64,000 nucleotides of DNA from JAJVID01 sp050247435 (GCA_050247435.1 JBFWUF010000006.1:127898-191897); one strand, 5' to 3'. Shown: positions 1 to 9,182, numbered from the stretch's first letter. Notes: generated from the letters alone by a model not told the origin. Translations and numbers: made by a program.

Positions 1-136
1 TGAAGCTATCTTTTTGAACAGCGCCGCCGCCGGTCAGCAGCACGCCCAGCGCGATGAGTGAAACGATTAGCGCCGACAGCGCGTATCGGCCGGCGCGGCT
101 GGCGTGTTGTTTGAGAACCGAGTAAGTGAATCGCAT
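1..136 (-). CDS. Partial membrane-anchored protein, N-terminus only
   Basis: Only the first 45 codons lie in the window; the gene runs off the left edge. The product starts MRFTYSVLKQHASRAGRYAL and continues into one hydrophobic segment (about residues 20-37), so it is a signal peptide or a single N-terminal membrane anchor. The ATG is preceded by a strong AAGGAGGA ribosome-binding site at positions 143-150. No family can be named from so short a piece. It may be co-transcribed with the small exported protein just upstream on the same strand, 51 bases away. Confidence 0.6.
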   Translation of the reverse strand, partial: MRFTYSVLKQHASRAGRYALSALIVSLIALGVLLTGGGAVQKDSF

Positions 137-187
137 AAATTTTCCTCCTTCGGATGAATGCGGTCGCCAATCAATGCAGGAACTGTT

Positions 188-592
188 TTACTTCGTGACG
201 ATTTGCAAATCACAGCCACAGTCGCCAGAAGTGCTTTTGCAAAAAACAGCGTTGCCTGAAATAACTAACCCACACGAACCACCATTTTTCGTACAGGAGC
301 AATCGAATGTTCCTCCAATACCAGGCTGCTGCTTGGTTCCAACAGACTTCTTTCTGGCGACTGCGCTATTGCCTGATTGCTTGACGGCTTCAAATTCCGG
401 CTTGAGAGTAATCTTGTTCTTCGCGTCGCGGCGCAAGACGGTGTCGTTAATATTGATTTTCTTTTCCGGGGTTGGGGTTGGCGTCGGCTTTTTCGCGGTC
501 TGCGCCTGCGCCCAGAAAACCGTCAGGCTAAGCAACAAGCTGAGCGACAACAAGGCGGCCCATTTTTTGTTTTTCAAAGTTTCTTTCGACAT
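188..592 (-). CDS. Small exported cysteine-rich protein
   Basis: A 134-aa protein of unknown function. The ATG at 592 was chosen because GGGAG lies about 9 bases upstream and a clean signal peptide follows (KK, then a hydrophobic stretch ending AQAQ, about residues 1-31). Next comes a Pro/Thr-rich spacer (PTPTPTPEKK). The last 40 residues hold six cysteines in a dense pattern (CSC, SCG, FCK, CGC), which suggests disulfides formed outside the cytoplasm. It does not match a two-CxxC or heme pattern. Divergent from the sigma gene at 786, so the 193-base gap between them should hold both promoters. I do not recognise the family. Confidence 0.7.
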   Translation of the reverse strand: MSKETLKNKKWAALLSLSLLLSLTVFWAQAQTAKKPTPTPTPEKKININDTVLRRDAKNKITLKPEFEAVKQSGNSAVARKKSVGTKQQPGIGGTFDCSCTKNGGSCGLVISGNAVFCKSTSGDCGCDLQIVTK

Positions 593-785
593 AGTGCTTT
601 CTCCCTTGAAATGGTTCGAAATCCATTGGCGGGTTATCCGCCCTCGCCACATACAGGGCCAAAGCCCGCTGAAAAGTTACAGCCTGCGCAGAATATTTTG
701 CCTTCGCGCTTGACGCCCCGTTTGCCCTGCTATTGCCACCGCATCGGCTCTGAGACACAATCCGACAGCCAACGGAGATGTAACT

Positions 786-1349
786 GTGTTTGTGGAAGAC
801 CAGGAAATAATCGAGCGCTTCCTGCGACGCGAGACCGAATCAGCCAGGATGATCGAAGGCTGGATCGCTCGCGCCGCCTCGCCTTTCCGCCGCCGCCTGG
901 GTTCAAACTGGGAAGACCTTTTGCAGGAGGTCTCGCTGGAAATCACCCGGCTGCTCGAACGCGGCGCGTTTCGCGGCGAAGCGAGGTTGAAGACCTACGT
1001 CTGGCGCGTCACCACTCACGCCTGCCTCAAACAACTCCGCTCCCAGACCAGGACGCAATGGACGGAACTCGACACGATGGATGAGCAATGCCTGCCGCCG
1101 GAGCATTCGCCGCTAAATCAACTGCTTCAAAAAGAATCCGTAAGCCTGCTGCTGCGCGTGATGGAACGGACTTCCGACGAATGCCGGGGAATATGGCGAT
1201 TGATCCTCGACGGGTTGAGCTATCAGGAGATGAGCCTGCGGCTGGGATCTTCGGAAGGGGCTTTGCGCGTCAAGGCGCTGCGCTGCCGCAAACGGGCCGT
1301 CGCCGTGCGCGATGAGCTGCTGAGCAAAAAACAGGAGATATTGATGTAA
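786..1349 (+). CDS. ECF-type RNA polymerase sigma factor
   Basis: A 187-aa group 4 sigma factor. Region 2 (about residues 25-90) includes WEDLLQEVSLEITRLL and the YVWRVTTHACLKQLRS stretch typical of regions 2.3-2.4. Region 4 (about 125-180) holds the helix-turn-helix LSYQEMSLRLGSSEGALRVK, which would contact the -35 element. The start is GTG, supported by CGGAG about 9 bases upstream; a second in-frame GTG two codons on is an alternative. The zinc-finger anti-sigma gene follows after 43 bases, and a TPR-CHAT protease gene lies convergently beyond it. It probably drives an envelope or stress regulon while its partner is released; its targets are not visible. Confidence 0.87.
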   Translation: MFVEDQEIIERFLRRETESARMIEGWIARAASPFRRRLGSNWEDLLQEVSLEITRLLERGAFRGEARLKTYVWRVTTHACLKQLRSQTRTQWTELDTMDEQCLPPEHSPLNQLLQKESVSLLLRVMERTSDECRGIWRLILDGLSYQEMSLRLGSSEGALRVKALRCRKRAVAVRDELLSKKQEILM

Positions 1350-1392
1350 CGTTTTTCGATTTGCCGCCCCTGTGAAGTTAAGGGACTGAACC

Positions 1393-2406
1393 ATGATGGC
1401 CGATATGAACTGCCAACACGTAACCGAAATCCTGCCGTGGTTGTTGAACGGCTCGCTGGAAGCCGCCGAGCGTGAAGCGGCGCGCGCCCACCTGGCGCAG
1501 TGCGGGCAATGCCGGCAGGAGCTTCAGGAAACGGCCTTCGCCTTCGCGGCCCACCAGCAGCACGCGCCGGAAGAGGCGTTGGTTGATTACGCCTTCAACC
1601 GCCCATCGCCGGATTTTGATCGAGACCTGATCGAGCGCCATCTGGCCGAATGCGAGCAATGCGCGGCGGAATTGGAGATGCTGGAAGAGAGCCATCGTTT
1701 GATGAATGAGGAAGGCAAGGCGGAAGATAACGTGGTTGCTTTCAAGCCTCGTCCTCGCCCCACAGACGGCGCCGCCGAGGCCACGCCAGCGCCGACGCCC
1801 GCGCGATTCTGGGCTTACGGAGCAATCGCGGCGAGCGTCATCGGAGTTGTCTCGCTGATTGGCTGGTGGTGGAATTGGCGGCAGGCTGGGAACCTGAATG
1901 AACAGCAAGTCGCCATGAACCGCCGTCTAGCCGGATTGGAAGCTGAGAATCAACAGTTGCGCCAGACCGGGCCACAAGCGGCAAATCAACTGGAACAGGC
2001 GAACCGCGAGATCGCCAATCTGAAGACTCAGGTTGAAGAACTCTCCGCCCCGCAAATCAACATTCCGGTGCTCGAAGTCCTGCCACAGGAACTGACCGAG
2101 CGCGGAGATGGCGCCCGCGTCAATCAACTTCAAATTCCTCGCGGCGCGCGCACAATCACATTGATCCTCAATTCGCAAAGCGGGTCTGAAAGTAAAAGCT
2201 ATAGCCTTGAGATTCTCGACGCGCGGCGAAATGTGGTGTGGAGACAGCAGGGCCAGCAGAATTTGACGCGCCATTCGACGGGCGATTACACGATCAACAT
2301 CTCAACCGAGTTATTGCCGCCTGGTAATTACACTTTCAATGTTTACGGCCAGGCCGACGGGAAACGCGTGAAGATCGAAAGCTACCGCATTCGCATCGCC
2401 GGTTAG
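1393..2406 (+). CDS. Zinc-finger anti-sigma factor with periplasmic beta domain
   Basis: A 337-aa single-pass membrane anti-sigma factor. The N-terminus has a ZAS-type motif: His in NCQHVTEILPWLLNGSL, then CGQC at about residue 36. A second H-x3-C-x2-C copy (RHLAECEQC) lies at about 76-85, so there are two zinc-finger-like units. One transmembrane helix (AYGAIAASVIGVVSLIGWWW, about 138-158) is followed by a coiled coil with many Gln and Glu (about 165-220). A C-terminal beta-rich domain (about 225-337) ends NYTFNVYGQADGKRVKIESY. The topology puts sigma binding in the cytoplasm and a sensor or protease target outside. The sigma gene is directly upstream. ATG at 1393 is followed by other in-frame ATGs at 1396 and 1405. 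Confidence 0.85.
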   Translation: MMADMNCQHVTEILPWLLNGSLEAAEREAARAHLAQCGQCRQELQETAFAFAAHQQHAPEEALVDYAFNRPSPDFDRDLIERHLAECEQCAAELEMLEESHRLMNEEGKAEDNVVAFKPRPRPTDGAAEATPAPTPARFWAYGAIAASVIGVVSLIGWWWNWRQAGNLNEQQVAMNRRLAGLEAENQQLRQTGPQAANQLEQANREIANLKTQVEELSAPQINIPVLEVLPQELTERGDGARVNQLQIPRGARTITLILNSQSGSESKSYSLEILDARRNVVWRQQGQQNLTRHSTGDYTINISTELLPPGNYTFNVYGQADGKRVKIESYRIRIAG

Positions 2407-2419
2407 CGGTGAGAACCGA

Positions 2420-5400
2420 TCATTTCGTCTCGCCAACGAGCACGAACGGCGCCCAGAAGTACGGATGCGCGTAGCGCGGATTCTTCATCAACCCAAGCTT
2501 TGCCCGCCGCAACGCTTCCGCCTTATCGCCGCCGCGATCCAAATGCTGGTAGAACCCGACCATCAGCTCCGCCGTCGAAGCGTCGGCCACTCGCCACAAA
2601 CTGACCACGACGCTCGGCGCTCCGGCGTACATAAAAGCGCGCGTCAATCCGATGATCCCTTCGCCCTTGAGCTGTCGTCCGAGTCCAGTCTGACAGGCCG
2701 AGAGCACGACCAGATCGGCCTGCAATTTGAGGTTGAAGATTTCGTAAACCTGCAGCAGCCCGTCTTCGCGCGGGTCATCATCCAGCGTCAGAATGAGTCC
2801 GGAATATTGCGGCTGGCGTTCGCTGACCAGACCGTGCGTGGCGAAATGGATGCGGCGCGCGGAACTCAGCGCCGATGAAGTTTTGACGTTCTCCTCTTTC
2901 GCATCCCGCCCCAGAAACAATGCCGCCTGATCTGGCCGGTAGCGGCGCGCGATCTCTTCCACTTCACGCCGCGATTGCGCCAGGCGCGTCAGTTCCCATC
3001 GCGATCCATCGTCGAAGAGGCCGCGCACGGCCATATCAACCGTGCTGTTCGAAGTCGAATTCGGCGCCGTCTTTTTCACGGCCAGATCGTTCTGATCTCC
3101 CGCTTCGTAAACCGGATCGGCGAAGGCCAGGAATTGTCTGGCTGAATTTTCCGGGGCGGGACGCGCCGCCTGGCGCAAACTGGCGAGCACGCTGGCCGAA
3201 GGCGCGTAACTGACCGCCCAGTTATTGATCAGATAATCCGGCGCGCCGCCCGCTTCGGCGCCCCCTCTGCCAGTTTGGACCACCAGGGCTTCAAACGGCA
3301 CGTAATGCAACGCGCCGTCGGGAACGATCAGCAGTTTTTGTTTACCAGCGAGCGTCTCTGCCGCTGGCGCGACCAGGGTTTGGTAAAGCCGATTCGCCAA
3401 ACGCGCGTAGTTACCGAACTCGCGGCGCCCAGGCGTCTTGAGCGCCGAGCGAAGCTCCTGCGACAAACTTCCAATTTCATCGGCTTTCGGCAATCGGAAG
3501 ACGGCGTCTTTTTCGCGCGTGACCACGAAGAGAAAAGAGCTATCCTGCCCCAGAAAATATTCAAGCAGCGCTGTTTGATCATCGAGCAGCCCGCGAATGG
3601 CGTCCGCCCGCAGCGGAGCCGGATAGTTGATTTCAGCGTAACGTGGATGCTGGCGGCGAATTTCGCGCTCCAGTTCGTTGCGCTCAGCATCGGCTTTCTT
3701 CAACTCTTCCTGCAACGACGCGATCTGGCGCTGATCGGCTTTGATCTGCTGGCGGGCTTGAACAAGCTGGCTTTGAATTGCGGAAAGCCGGGTCCGGTTT
3801 TCCTGCTCACGCCGCTTCAGTTCGCCGCTGATTCCCTGCCGGATTTCGACACGGGATTCGGTCAACAGGTCGAGCATCGTCCGCGCCCGCGCCTGTTCGC
3901 TGGTTTCGAGCGCGATGGCGATCAGGTTCTTGTCAGGCTGCTTCTCGTTGAGCCGCGCCAGCAGATCAATCTCAAGCTCATAAAAATCCTGTGCTTTGGT
4001 GAACCCGGCGACGCGCAATTCCGGCTCGTAAAAACTGCCGCGCACACGCTCGATCTTACTGATCGCCTCTTCGATCCGCGCGCGAGCCTCGGCCAGATTG
4101 CCTCGCCCGCGCTCCGCGTGAGCAATCCAGTAGAGCGTGTAAAGCTCGAAGAAATGGCTTTCAAGCTTGCGAAACATCGCCAGCGCCTCGTTGAGATGGC
4201 CGAGGGCTTCTTCGTGGGATCCCATTTCGGAAAGCGCTTTCCCCAGATTGGCCAGCAATCGCGCGTGCGACTGGCGATCCGATCCCAGGCGAAACAGCGG
4301 CAACGCGCGTTTGAAATACTCCGCGGCTTTTGGCCAATCCTTCATCGTGTCGTAAACCAGGCCGATGTTCCTCAAAAGCCTCGCCACGCTGGCGAACTCT
4401 TTCCGCTCTTGATGGAGCGCGAGCGATTGCTCGTAATGCGCGAGCGCCTGCTGAAAATCGCGCAGCCCCGCGTAAATATTGCCGAGATCATTGTTCGCCG
4501 AGGCTGGCCCACGCCGGTGACCATACTTTTTCCTGAGCGCCAGCGCCTGATTGAAATACTCGACCGCCTTCCGCCGCTCGTTTATCGAATCGTAAATCAT
4601 TCCCAGGTTGTAGGACACCTGAGCTTCAGACTGGTTTTCTCCCAGAGCGCGCAGCATAGGCAGGGAGTGATGCAGATACTCGAGCGCCTTCTGCTTTTCG
4701 CCCATCGCCTCGTAATTGTTGCCGAGCGCGCTCAGCGAGATAGCCTCCGCACGGCGATTTCCCAGGGATTTGTAGATCGCCAGCGATTGTTGGCGATACT
4801 CGATGGCCTGTCGCCTGTCGCCCACTGAACCGTGGACATTCGAGATGAGAGCCAGCGCGTAGGCCTCGTAGGAGCGTTCGCCGATGTCCCGCAACAGCGG
4901 CAACGCCCGCTCATAAGTTTCGAGCGCCCGCCGCTTGTCGCCCAGGTAATCCAAGTCGGAGCCGATCTCGACCAACGCCCAGGCCACAGCCTTGCGATCC
5001 GGCAAAGATTCGAAGAGCGGCAGCGCTTGCCGGTGATATTCCAGCGATTTGCGCCTGTCATTCAGCAAGTAATAAATCTGGCCATGCCTGTACAGCAAAG
5101 TGGCTTCGCAGCGGCGGTCGCCCGCTGTTTTGTAGATCGCCAGCGCTTCTTCGTATTTCCTGAGCGCGCCACGCCACGCCTCGGCCGTTTTCTGAGCCTG
5201 CAATTGTCTGCCAGCATCGAATATGCGTTCAGCGCGAACGCGTTCCCGATCCAGCGCGGTCGCCTCTCGCCGCTCTGCAATCCTGATTTGATAGTGGCCG
5301 GTCGTGGCCGTTTTATCGGACAAGCGCGTTTCAATCCGAAACTCTCCCGCCGACTCTGCGATCAGCGACGCCCATTCCAGCCCGGAGGCGCCATCGTTGG

Positions 5401-5719
5401 ACTCCGCGACTTTTTGGCCGTTGGGGCCAAGCATCGTCAGGTGTACATCAACTCCGCGTTCCGCCACTTCCACGCTCAGGAATTCGCCAGCAGAGAGCGT
5501 GACCCGGTAAAGGCGTCTTTCGCCGCTTGCGAGTTCATGGTCAATCGGCTGACCAGAGGCGAGCGCGCGAATTTCCTGATTGTCTGGATTGGGATCAGCT
5601 TGTTGAAGCGGATTTGCGTTTGTGGCAAGAGGCGGCGCAAGCAATAGGATGTTCAAAAGAACTAAACCACAATGGGTGATCCATCGGCGTGCGCGGCGTA
5701 TCTTAGTTCCTCGACTCAC
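2420..5719 (-). CDS. Exported TPR-CHAT caspase-like protease
   Basis: A 1099-aa protein. The GTG start has a near-perfect GAAGGAGG site 5 bases upstream. Domain order: basic N-terminus and signal/anchor helix (about 14-36), a beta-sandwich resembling a bacterial pre-peptidase domain (about 50-155), roughly ten tetratricopeptide repeats (about 170-600, many as YLLN.RRKSLEYHRQALPLFE), a coiled coil (about 650-715), and a CHAT domain (about 770-1097). The clan-CD catalytic pair is present: His962 in FATHG and Cys1009 in SACQTG. It is convergent with the sigma/anti-sigma pair, with 13 bases between stops. CHAT-TPR proteins are known proteases, as in Csx29 of type III-E CRISPR. The substrate here is unknown; the neighbouring anti-sigma factor is the natural candidate (inference). 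Confidence 0.88.
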   Translation of the reverse strand: MSRGTKIRRARRWITHCGLVLLNILLLAPPLATNANPLQQADPNPDNQEIRALASGQPIDHELASGERRLYRVTLSAGEFLSVEVAERGVDVHLTMLGPNGQKVAESNDGASGLEWASLIAESAGEFRIETRLSDKTATTGHYQIRIAERREATALDRERVRAERIFDAGRQLQAQKTAEAWRGALRKYEEALAIYKTAGDRRCEATLLYRHGQIYYLLNDRRKSLEYHRQALPLFESLPDRKAVAWALVEIGSDLDYLGDKRRALETYERALPLLRDIGERSYEAYALALISNVHGSVGDRRQAIEYRQQSLAIYKSLGNRRAEAISLSALGNNYEAMGEKQKALEYLHHSLPMLRALGENQSEAQVSYNLGMIYDSINERRKAVEYFNQALALRKKYGHRRGPASANNDLGNIYAGLRDFQQALAHYEQSLALHQERKEFASVARLLRNIGLVYDTMKDWPKAAEYFKRALPLFRLGSDRQSHARLLANLGKALSEMGSHEEALGHLNEALAMFRKLESHFFELYTLYWIAHAERGRGNLAEARARIEEAISKIERVRGSFYEPELRVAGFTKAQDFYELEIDLLARLNEKQPDKNLIAIALETSEQARARTMLDLLTESRVEIRQGISGELKRREQENRTRLSAIQSQLVQARQQIKADQRQIASLQEELKKADAERNELEREIRRQHPRYAEINYPAPLRADAIRGLLDDQTALLEYFLGQDSSFLFVVTREKDAVFRLPKADEIGSLSQELRSALKTPGRREFGNYARLANRLYQTLVAPAAETLAGKQKLLIVPDGALHYVPFEALVVQTGRGGAEAGGAPDYLINNWAVSYAPSASVLASLRQAARPAPENSARQFLAFADPVYEAGDQNDLAVKKTAPNSTSNSTVDMAVRGLFDDGSRWELTRLAQSRREVEEIARRYRPDQAALFLGRDAKEENVKTSSALSSARRIHFATHGLVSERQPQYSGLILTLDDDPREDGLLQVYEIFNLKLQADLVVLSACQTGLGRQLKGEGIIGLTRAFMYAGAPSVVVSLWRVADASTAELMVGFYQHLDRGGDKAEALRRAKLGLMKNPRYAHPYFWAPFVLVGETK

Positions 5720-5911
5720 GGAAACCTCCTTCGGTGAATTGAGGCAACGGCATTCGTTGGGGTGTTTGCTGGCCGTGAAGCTTACACCGCGTCTGAGATG
5801 TAATCAATCGCGTTGGCCTGATCAAACATGTTTTCTTGCCAGACTCCGGTCGCGATGCGAAGATGCGGGCGTTTGTTTGTCACATCCCAACACGAAAGAG
5901 GAAAAAACCAG

Positions 5912-6691
5912 ATGCAAGTCGAAGGCAAAGCCGCCGTCGTCACCGGAGGCGGAACTGGCGTTGGCCGCGCGACCGCATTGGAACTGGCTCGGCGCGGCTG
6001 CTCGGTTCTGATCAATTACAGCAAGTCGAAAAATGAAGCCGAAGAGACGGCGGCGGAGATCACCGCGCTCGGCGTCAAGGGCGTCGCCGTCGAAGCCGAT
6101 GTAGCCGATGACGCCGCTTGTCGAAAGATGATCGAAACCGCCGTGCGCGAATTCGGGCGGCTGGACATTCTGGTCAACAATGCGGCTACGACCTCGTTCA
6201 TCCGCCACTCCGATCTTGAAGCCGTGCGGATGGAAGACTGGATGAAGATTTTTTCGGTGAATGTTTTCGGCGCGTTTCAATGCGCGCGCGCCGCGAGAGA
6301 GGCGTTGCTGGCTTCAGGCAACGGCGAGATCGTCAACGTTTCGAGCATCTCCGGCCTGGCCGGGATCGGTAGCTCGATCCCCTACTGCGCGTCGAAAGCG
6401 GCGCTGAACAACATGACCGTCACGCTGGCCCGCGTCTTCGCGCCGACGGTTCGCGTCAACGCCGTCGCGCCCGGTTTCATCACCACTCGCTGGTTGAAGA
6501 ATGGATTGGGCGACGCTGTTTATGAAGCAACGAAGAAGAAGTCTGAGGAATCGGTGATCCTGCGCAAAGTCTGCGAGCCGGAAGACGTCGCGCTGGCGAT
6601 CATCAACATCATCACCGGCCCCGATTTGATGACGGGCCACGTCATCCCGCTCGAAGGCGGACAATTGATCTCAAACTTCCAATTGCTCTGA
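5912..6691 (+). CDS. Short-chain dehydrogenase/reductase (SDR, FabG-like)
   Basis: A 259-aa classical SDR. The nucleotide motif TGGGTGVGRA sits at about residues 11-20, NNAA in the beta4 strand at about 88-91, the catalytic Ser in NVSSISG, and Tyr/Lys as YCASKAA. The proline-rich SDR motif NAVAPGFITT follows. An Arg lies in RRGCSVLINYSKSK after beta2, which suits NADP(H), but this is not certain. ATG at 5912 was chosen because GAGG lies about 10 bases upstream and the Rossmann strand starts at once. It stands alone, divergent from the CHAT gene. The substrate cannot be read from sequence; FabG-like 3-oxoacyl reduction or a sugar/polyol reaction are both possible. Confidence 0.88.
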   Translation: MQVEGKAAVVTGGGTGVGRATALELARRGCSVLINYSKSKNEAEETAAEITALGVKGVAVEADVADDAACRKMIETAVREFGRLDILVNNAATTSFIRHSDLEAVRMEDWMKIFSVNVFGAFQCARAAREALLASGNGEIVNVSSISGLAGIGSSIPYCASKAALNNMTVTLARVFAPTVRVNAVAPGFITTRWLKNGLGDAVYEATKKKSEESVILRKVCEPEDVALAIINIITGPDLMTGHVIPLEGGQLISNFQLL

Positions 6692-6705
6692 AAGTCAGAA
6701 GAGAG

Positions 6706-6936
6706 AATGCTGAACACGCAGAAAAGACGGAACGCACGGAAGCGCCTAAATCAGACCATGCAACATTGGTACAGATATTCAAACCACGAAGAAACGAAGA
6801 ACACGAAGAAAACCAGAAGAGATTGTTCCAAACCGCCCTTCGTGCTCTTCGTTTCTTCGTGGTTTGTGCCAATCCTTCCTGTTCCGATTTAGAAGACATT
6901 CTGCGTGTTCCGTCTTTTCCGTTTGTTCCGTAATCC
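6706..6936. repeat. Nested long inverted repeats (ACGGAA and CACGAAG families)
   Basis: Between two convergent genes. An inner hairpin (6781-6866) has arms of about 27 bases starting AACCACGAAGAAACGAAG with one mismatch and a loop of about 32. It is enclosed by an outer, less perfect repeat built on GAACACGCAG and AAAAGACGGAAC (about 6711-6740 against 6899-6930). Related units occur at 12979, 17299, 33079 and 59426. It may end transcription from both sides, but the size and recurrence suggest a dispersed repeat element. Confidence 0.8.
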
Positions 6937-6942
6937 CTTCTT

Positions 6943-8526
6943 CTACTTGATCGGCAACTTCACCAGCCGGTAGCCGTTGTTCTGATGAATGACCTCGAAG
7001 TCGGCCTTTGATGATTTGGGCAGAACCGCGTATTCCGCGCTGTATTTCTTTCCAACCTCGATTAATTGCTCCGCGCTCAATGCCGCGTAGGCTTGGTTGA
7101 ACAACTGCCTGTTCTCGGCCCCGCGTCCATTGGGCAAAACGCCTCCCGCCAGGTCTCGCAGCCGCTCGAACCACTGGGCCAGATAGAGTCCACTGTCGGG
7201 ATTGTTTTTGAAATCGGCGACGTTCGAGCGCTCAGCCAGAGAGGTAAACCCGTTCGCGCCTGGAGGCGTCAGGTAAACCACACCGCGCGGGCCGTTGTCT
7301 TTTATCCAGCGGCAGATGTTTAACCAGTTCGACGATTGTTCGGCGTAACGGGTGATTCCGAAATGAAAGACCGCATCCAGCTTGCGCGCTTCTCGAACGC
7401 CCCACAACGCGGCGATCAGAATCAATCCAGCATTGACGCCAGCCGTGATCCGCCTCTTCCCCGGTTTGGACGCAACGGAATCTGCCCAGGCGTTGATCAA
7501 CACAACCAGACAAACCGCGCCGAAGACCGTGATCAGCGGGCTTAGACGGATGAATTGAATCGTGGCTACGCGGTCGTCTTTGATCAGGTAGTAATCGGTG
7601 AAATGAACCACCGCCAGCGCGGCCAGCGCCAGACTCATTACCGCCAGCTTCCCGATGACGGGCGCTTCCGGCCTTCGCAGGCGGCGCAGGAGCCAATACG
7701 CGACGATTTGAATAATGACATGCGCTCCAACCCACAACGCGGCTGCGATTGAAATCAGTTCGAAATGGTGCGGGTGACGAAAATCAATGTAGTAGGCCAG
7801 CGAGTATTCGGTCGAAGCCGATTTCAAAAGCCCGCTGCGAAGCATGTGCAAAAGGTCGAGCAGGCCGGGCGCGGCGAATGCGAGAAATAATGCGATGATG
7901 ATTAAAGTCTCTTTGAGGCCAAGACGTTTAAGCTTGATCAGGTAGAGCGGCGCGATCATCACCGCGCAGATCAACCCGATCTGCAGATGGAAGAGCGTGG
8001 CCAAGCCCGCGGAAACAACCGCCCAGCGATAACGATTACGCAATAAACTCATCGCGGCCAGCAGCGCGAATGCATGTGCGAACGTGGGCGGCATAATGTC
8101 CGCGTCGCCGGCAAAGTGATTAAGCTCCAGCCCCTTGCCAGTCCAGATGAAATTGGTTGCGAGAAACAGACCGACCGCGACAAAACCCGGCAATGATAGG
8201 TTGACGGCGCGACACAGGCTCCACAACGAAGCGGCGAGCAGGCTCATCCCAATTATGTGAATCAGGATCAGCGCCCGGTCTTCACCCAACGCCAGCGAGA
8301 ACGCCGCGATCAACCGGGTGAAAACCCGATGATGATACTGGCGGATTTCGATGATGAAATCTCCGGGCAGGTAATTCGGATCAAGCGCGCGCCGCACAAC
8401 CGGAAGCTGGCCGAAATGGTTTGACGCGCCGACACTGACGCCGCCGTTGAAACTAATGATTAGAACCGTGACGGCTGCGATACATACGATTGCGAGCAGC
8501 GCCGTGGAGATTGAGACTCGTTTCAA
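6943..8526 (-). CDS. Polytopic membrane protein, DUF6798-like
   Basis: About 527 aa with roughly ten membrane helices in the first 420 residues and a soluble C-terminal part. The motif after the first helix (GASNHFGQLPVVRRALDPNY, then LPGDF) and the later NHFAGDADIMPP recall the DUF6798 family, whose layout is similar to GT-C glycosyltransferases; this is from memory. The start is uncertain. TTG at 8526 follows GCGAGGAA and begins MKRVSISTALL directly before helix 1. A longer frame reaches 8613 but has no ribosome-binding site and approaches the 99-bp repeat. The function is unknown; polyprenyl-linked sugar transfer is conceivable but unproven. Confidence 0.7.
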   Translation of the reverse strand: MKRVSISTALLAIVCIAAVTVLIISFNGGVSVGASNHFGQLPVVRRALDPNYLPGDFIIEIRQYHHRVFTRLIAAFSLALGEDRALILIHIIGMSLLAASLWSLCRAVNLSLPGFVAVGLFLATNFIWTGKGLELNHFAGDADIMPPTFAHAFALLAAMSLLRNRYRWAVVSAGLATLFHLQIGLICAVMIAPLYLIKLKRLGLKETLIIIALFLAFAAPGLLDLLHMLRSGLLKSASTEYSLAYYIDFRHPHHFELISIAAALWVGAHVIIQIVAYWLLRRLRRPEAPVIGKLAVMSLALAALAVVHFTDYYLIKDDRVATIQFIRLSPLITVFGAVCLVVLINAWADSVASKPGKRRITAGVNAGLILIAALWGVREARKLDAVFHFGITRYAEQSSNWLNICRWIKDNGPRGVVYLTPPGANGFTSLAERSNVADFKNNPDSGLYLAQWFERLRDLAGGVLPNGRGAENRQLFNQAYAALSAEQLIEVGKKYSAEYAVLPKSSKADFEVIHQNNGYRLVKLPIK

Positions 8527-8632
8527 TTCCTCGCATACCTTTCCGTTGAAAATTCGTGAAGAAAACTTATGATCAGTCTGGCAGGGTGAGTGGGGATGTA
8601 GCACGCCGGTCAATTTGATGTCAACGAAACCA

Positions 8633-8731
8633 CCTGGGTGCGCATCGCTTCCAGCGTGCTTTTGGCAAATAATCTATTTCCTTTCAATGGGCGCCTCGCC
8701 AAGAGCACGCTGGAAGCGATGCGCACCCAGG
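8633..8731. repeat. 99-bp palindromic element, copy 1
   Basis: Perfect 28-base terminal arms beginning CCTGGGTGCGCATCGCTTCC (8633-8660) and ending at 8731. The inner arms continue with a TTGGC/GCCAA pairing around a loop of about 30 bases. The same 99-base unit occurs at 25899-25997 and 47441-47539. This copy sits 19 bases before the start codon of the 143-aa gene, next to its ribosome-binding site, so it may fold in that leader. Confidence 0.9.
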
Positions 8732-8749
8732 ATTTTTAGAGGAGAAACA

Positions 8750-9181
8750 ATGCGAACAGGTATTTTCACATTCAAATCGCTGAAGGTCGCGGCGCCAATT
8801 GCGGCAATAGTTTTGCTGCTGGTAAGTCTGACGCCGGCGCCGACCACGGGCAGTAATACTCAAGACCTGACCTTTAGGCTGCTGAATATCGAGCGGAGGC
8901 AGGATCAGTTACAAAGCCGCTTGGACATTATCGAGCGGGCATTACAGAACCAGGCGATGAGCAGCGCGAATTCATCCAGCTCATCCGTCGTCTCGACGCA
9001 GGCTCTGTTCGAGCTGCAGCAGCGGCAGCTTTTAATGGCTGAGCAGCTTGTGACCATGCAAAAGCAGATGCTTGAATTGCAGAAGGCGATTGACCGGCAG
9101 AACTCGAGGAAAGCTGAGACTGAAAAAAAAGATCAGCCGAAGGAAGAGCCGAAACCGAAGGTTCAGCCCAAAAAGCCTTAA
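8750..9181 (+). CDS. Small exported coiled-coil protein
   Basis: A 143-aa protein of unknown function. ATG at 8750 follows AGAGGAG; an upstream in-frame extension only translates the palindromic repeat and was rejected. Residues 1-30 form a signal peptide or anchor (KVAAPIAAIVLLLVSLTPAP). Residues about 40-115 are a heptad-rich coiled coil (LLNIERRQDQLQSRLDIIER; LLMAEQLVTMQKQMLELQ) interrupted by a Ser-rich patch (SSANSSSSSVV). The C-terminus is a Lys/Pro/Glu tail. The stop is one base from the stop of the convergent sulfatase-like gene. A structural or tether role in the envelope is plausible. Confidence 0.7.
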   Translation: MRTGIFTFKSLKVAAPIAAIVLLLVSLTPAPTTGSNTQDLTFRLLNIERRQDQLQSRLDIIERALQNQAMSSANSSSSSVVSTQALFELQQRQLLMAEQLVTMQKQMLELQKAIDRQNSRKAETEKKDQPKEEPKPKVQPKKP

Positions 9182-9182
9182 C

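Noticed and set aside
3275..4828. Long plus-strand open frame of over 500 codons
   Set aside because: Antisense to the TPR part of the CHAT gene; its repeats are mirror images of the TPR codons.
8615..8749. N-terminal extension of the 143-aa gene
   Set aside because: It only translates the 99-bp palindrome, and a proper ribosome-binding site lies before the internal ATG.
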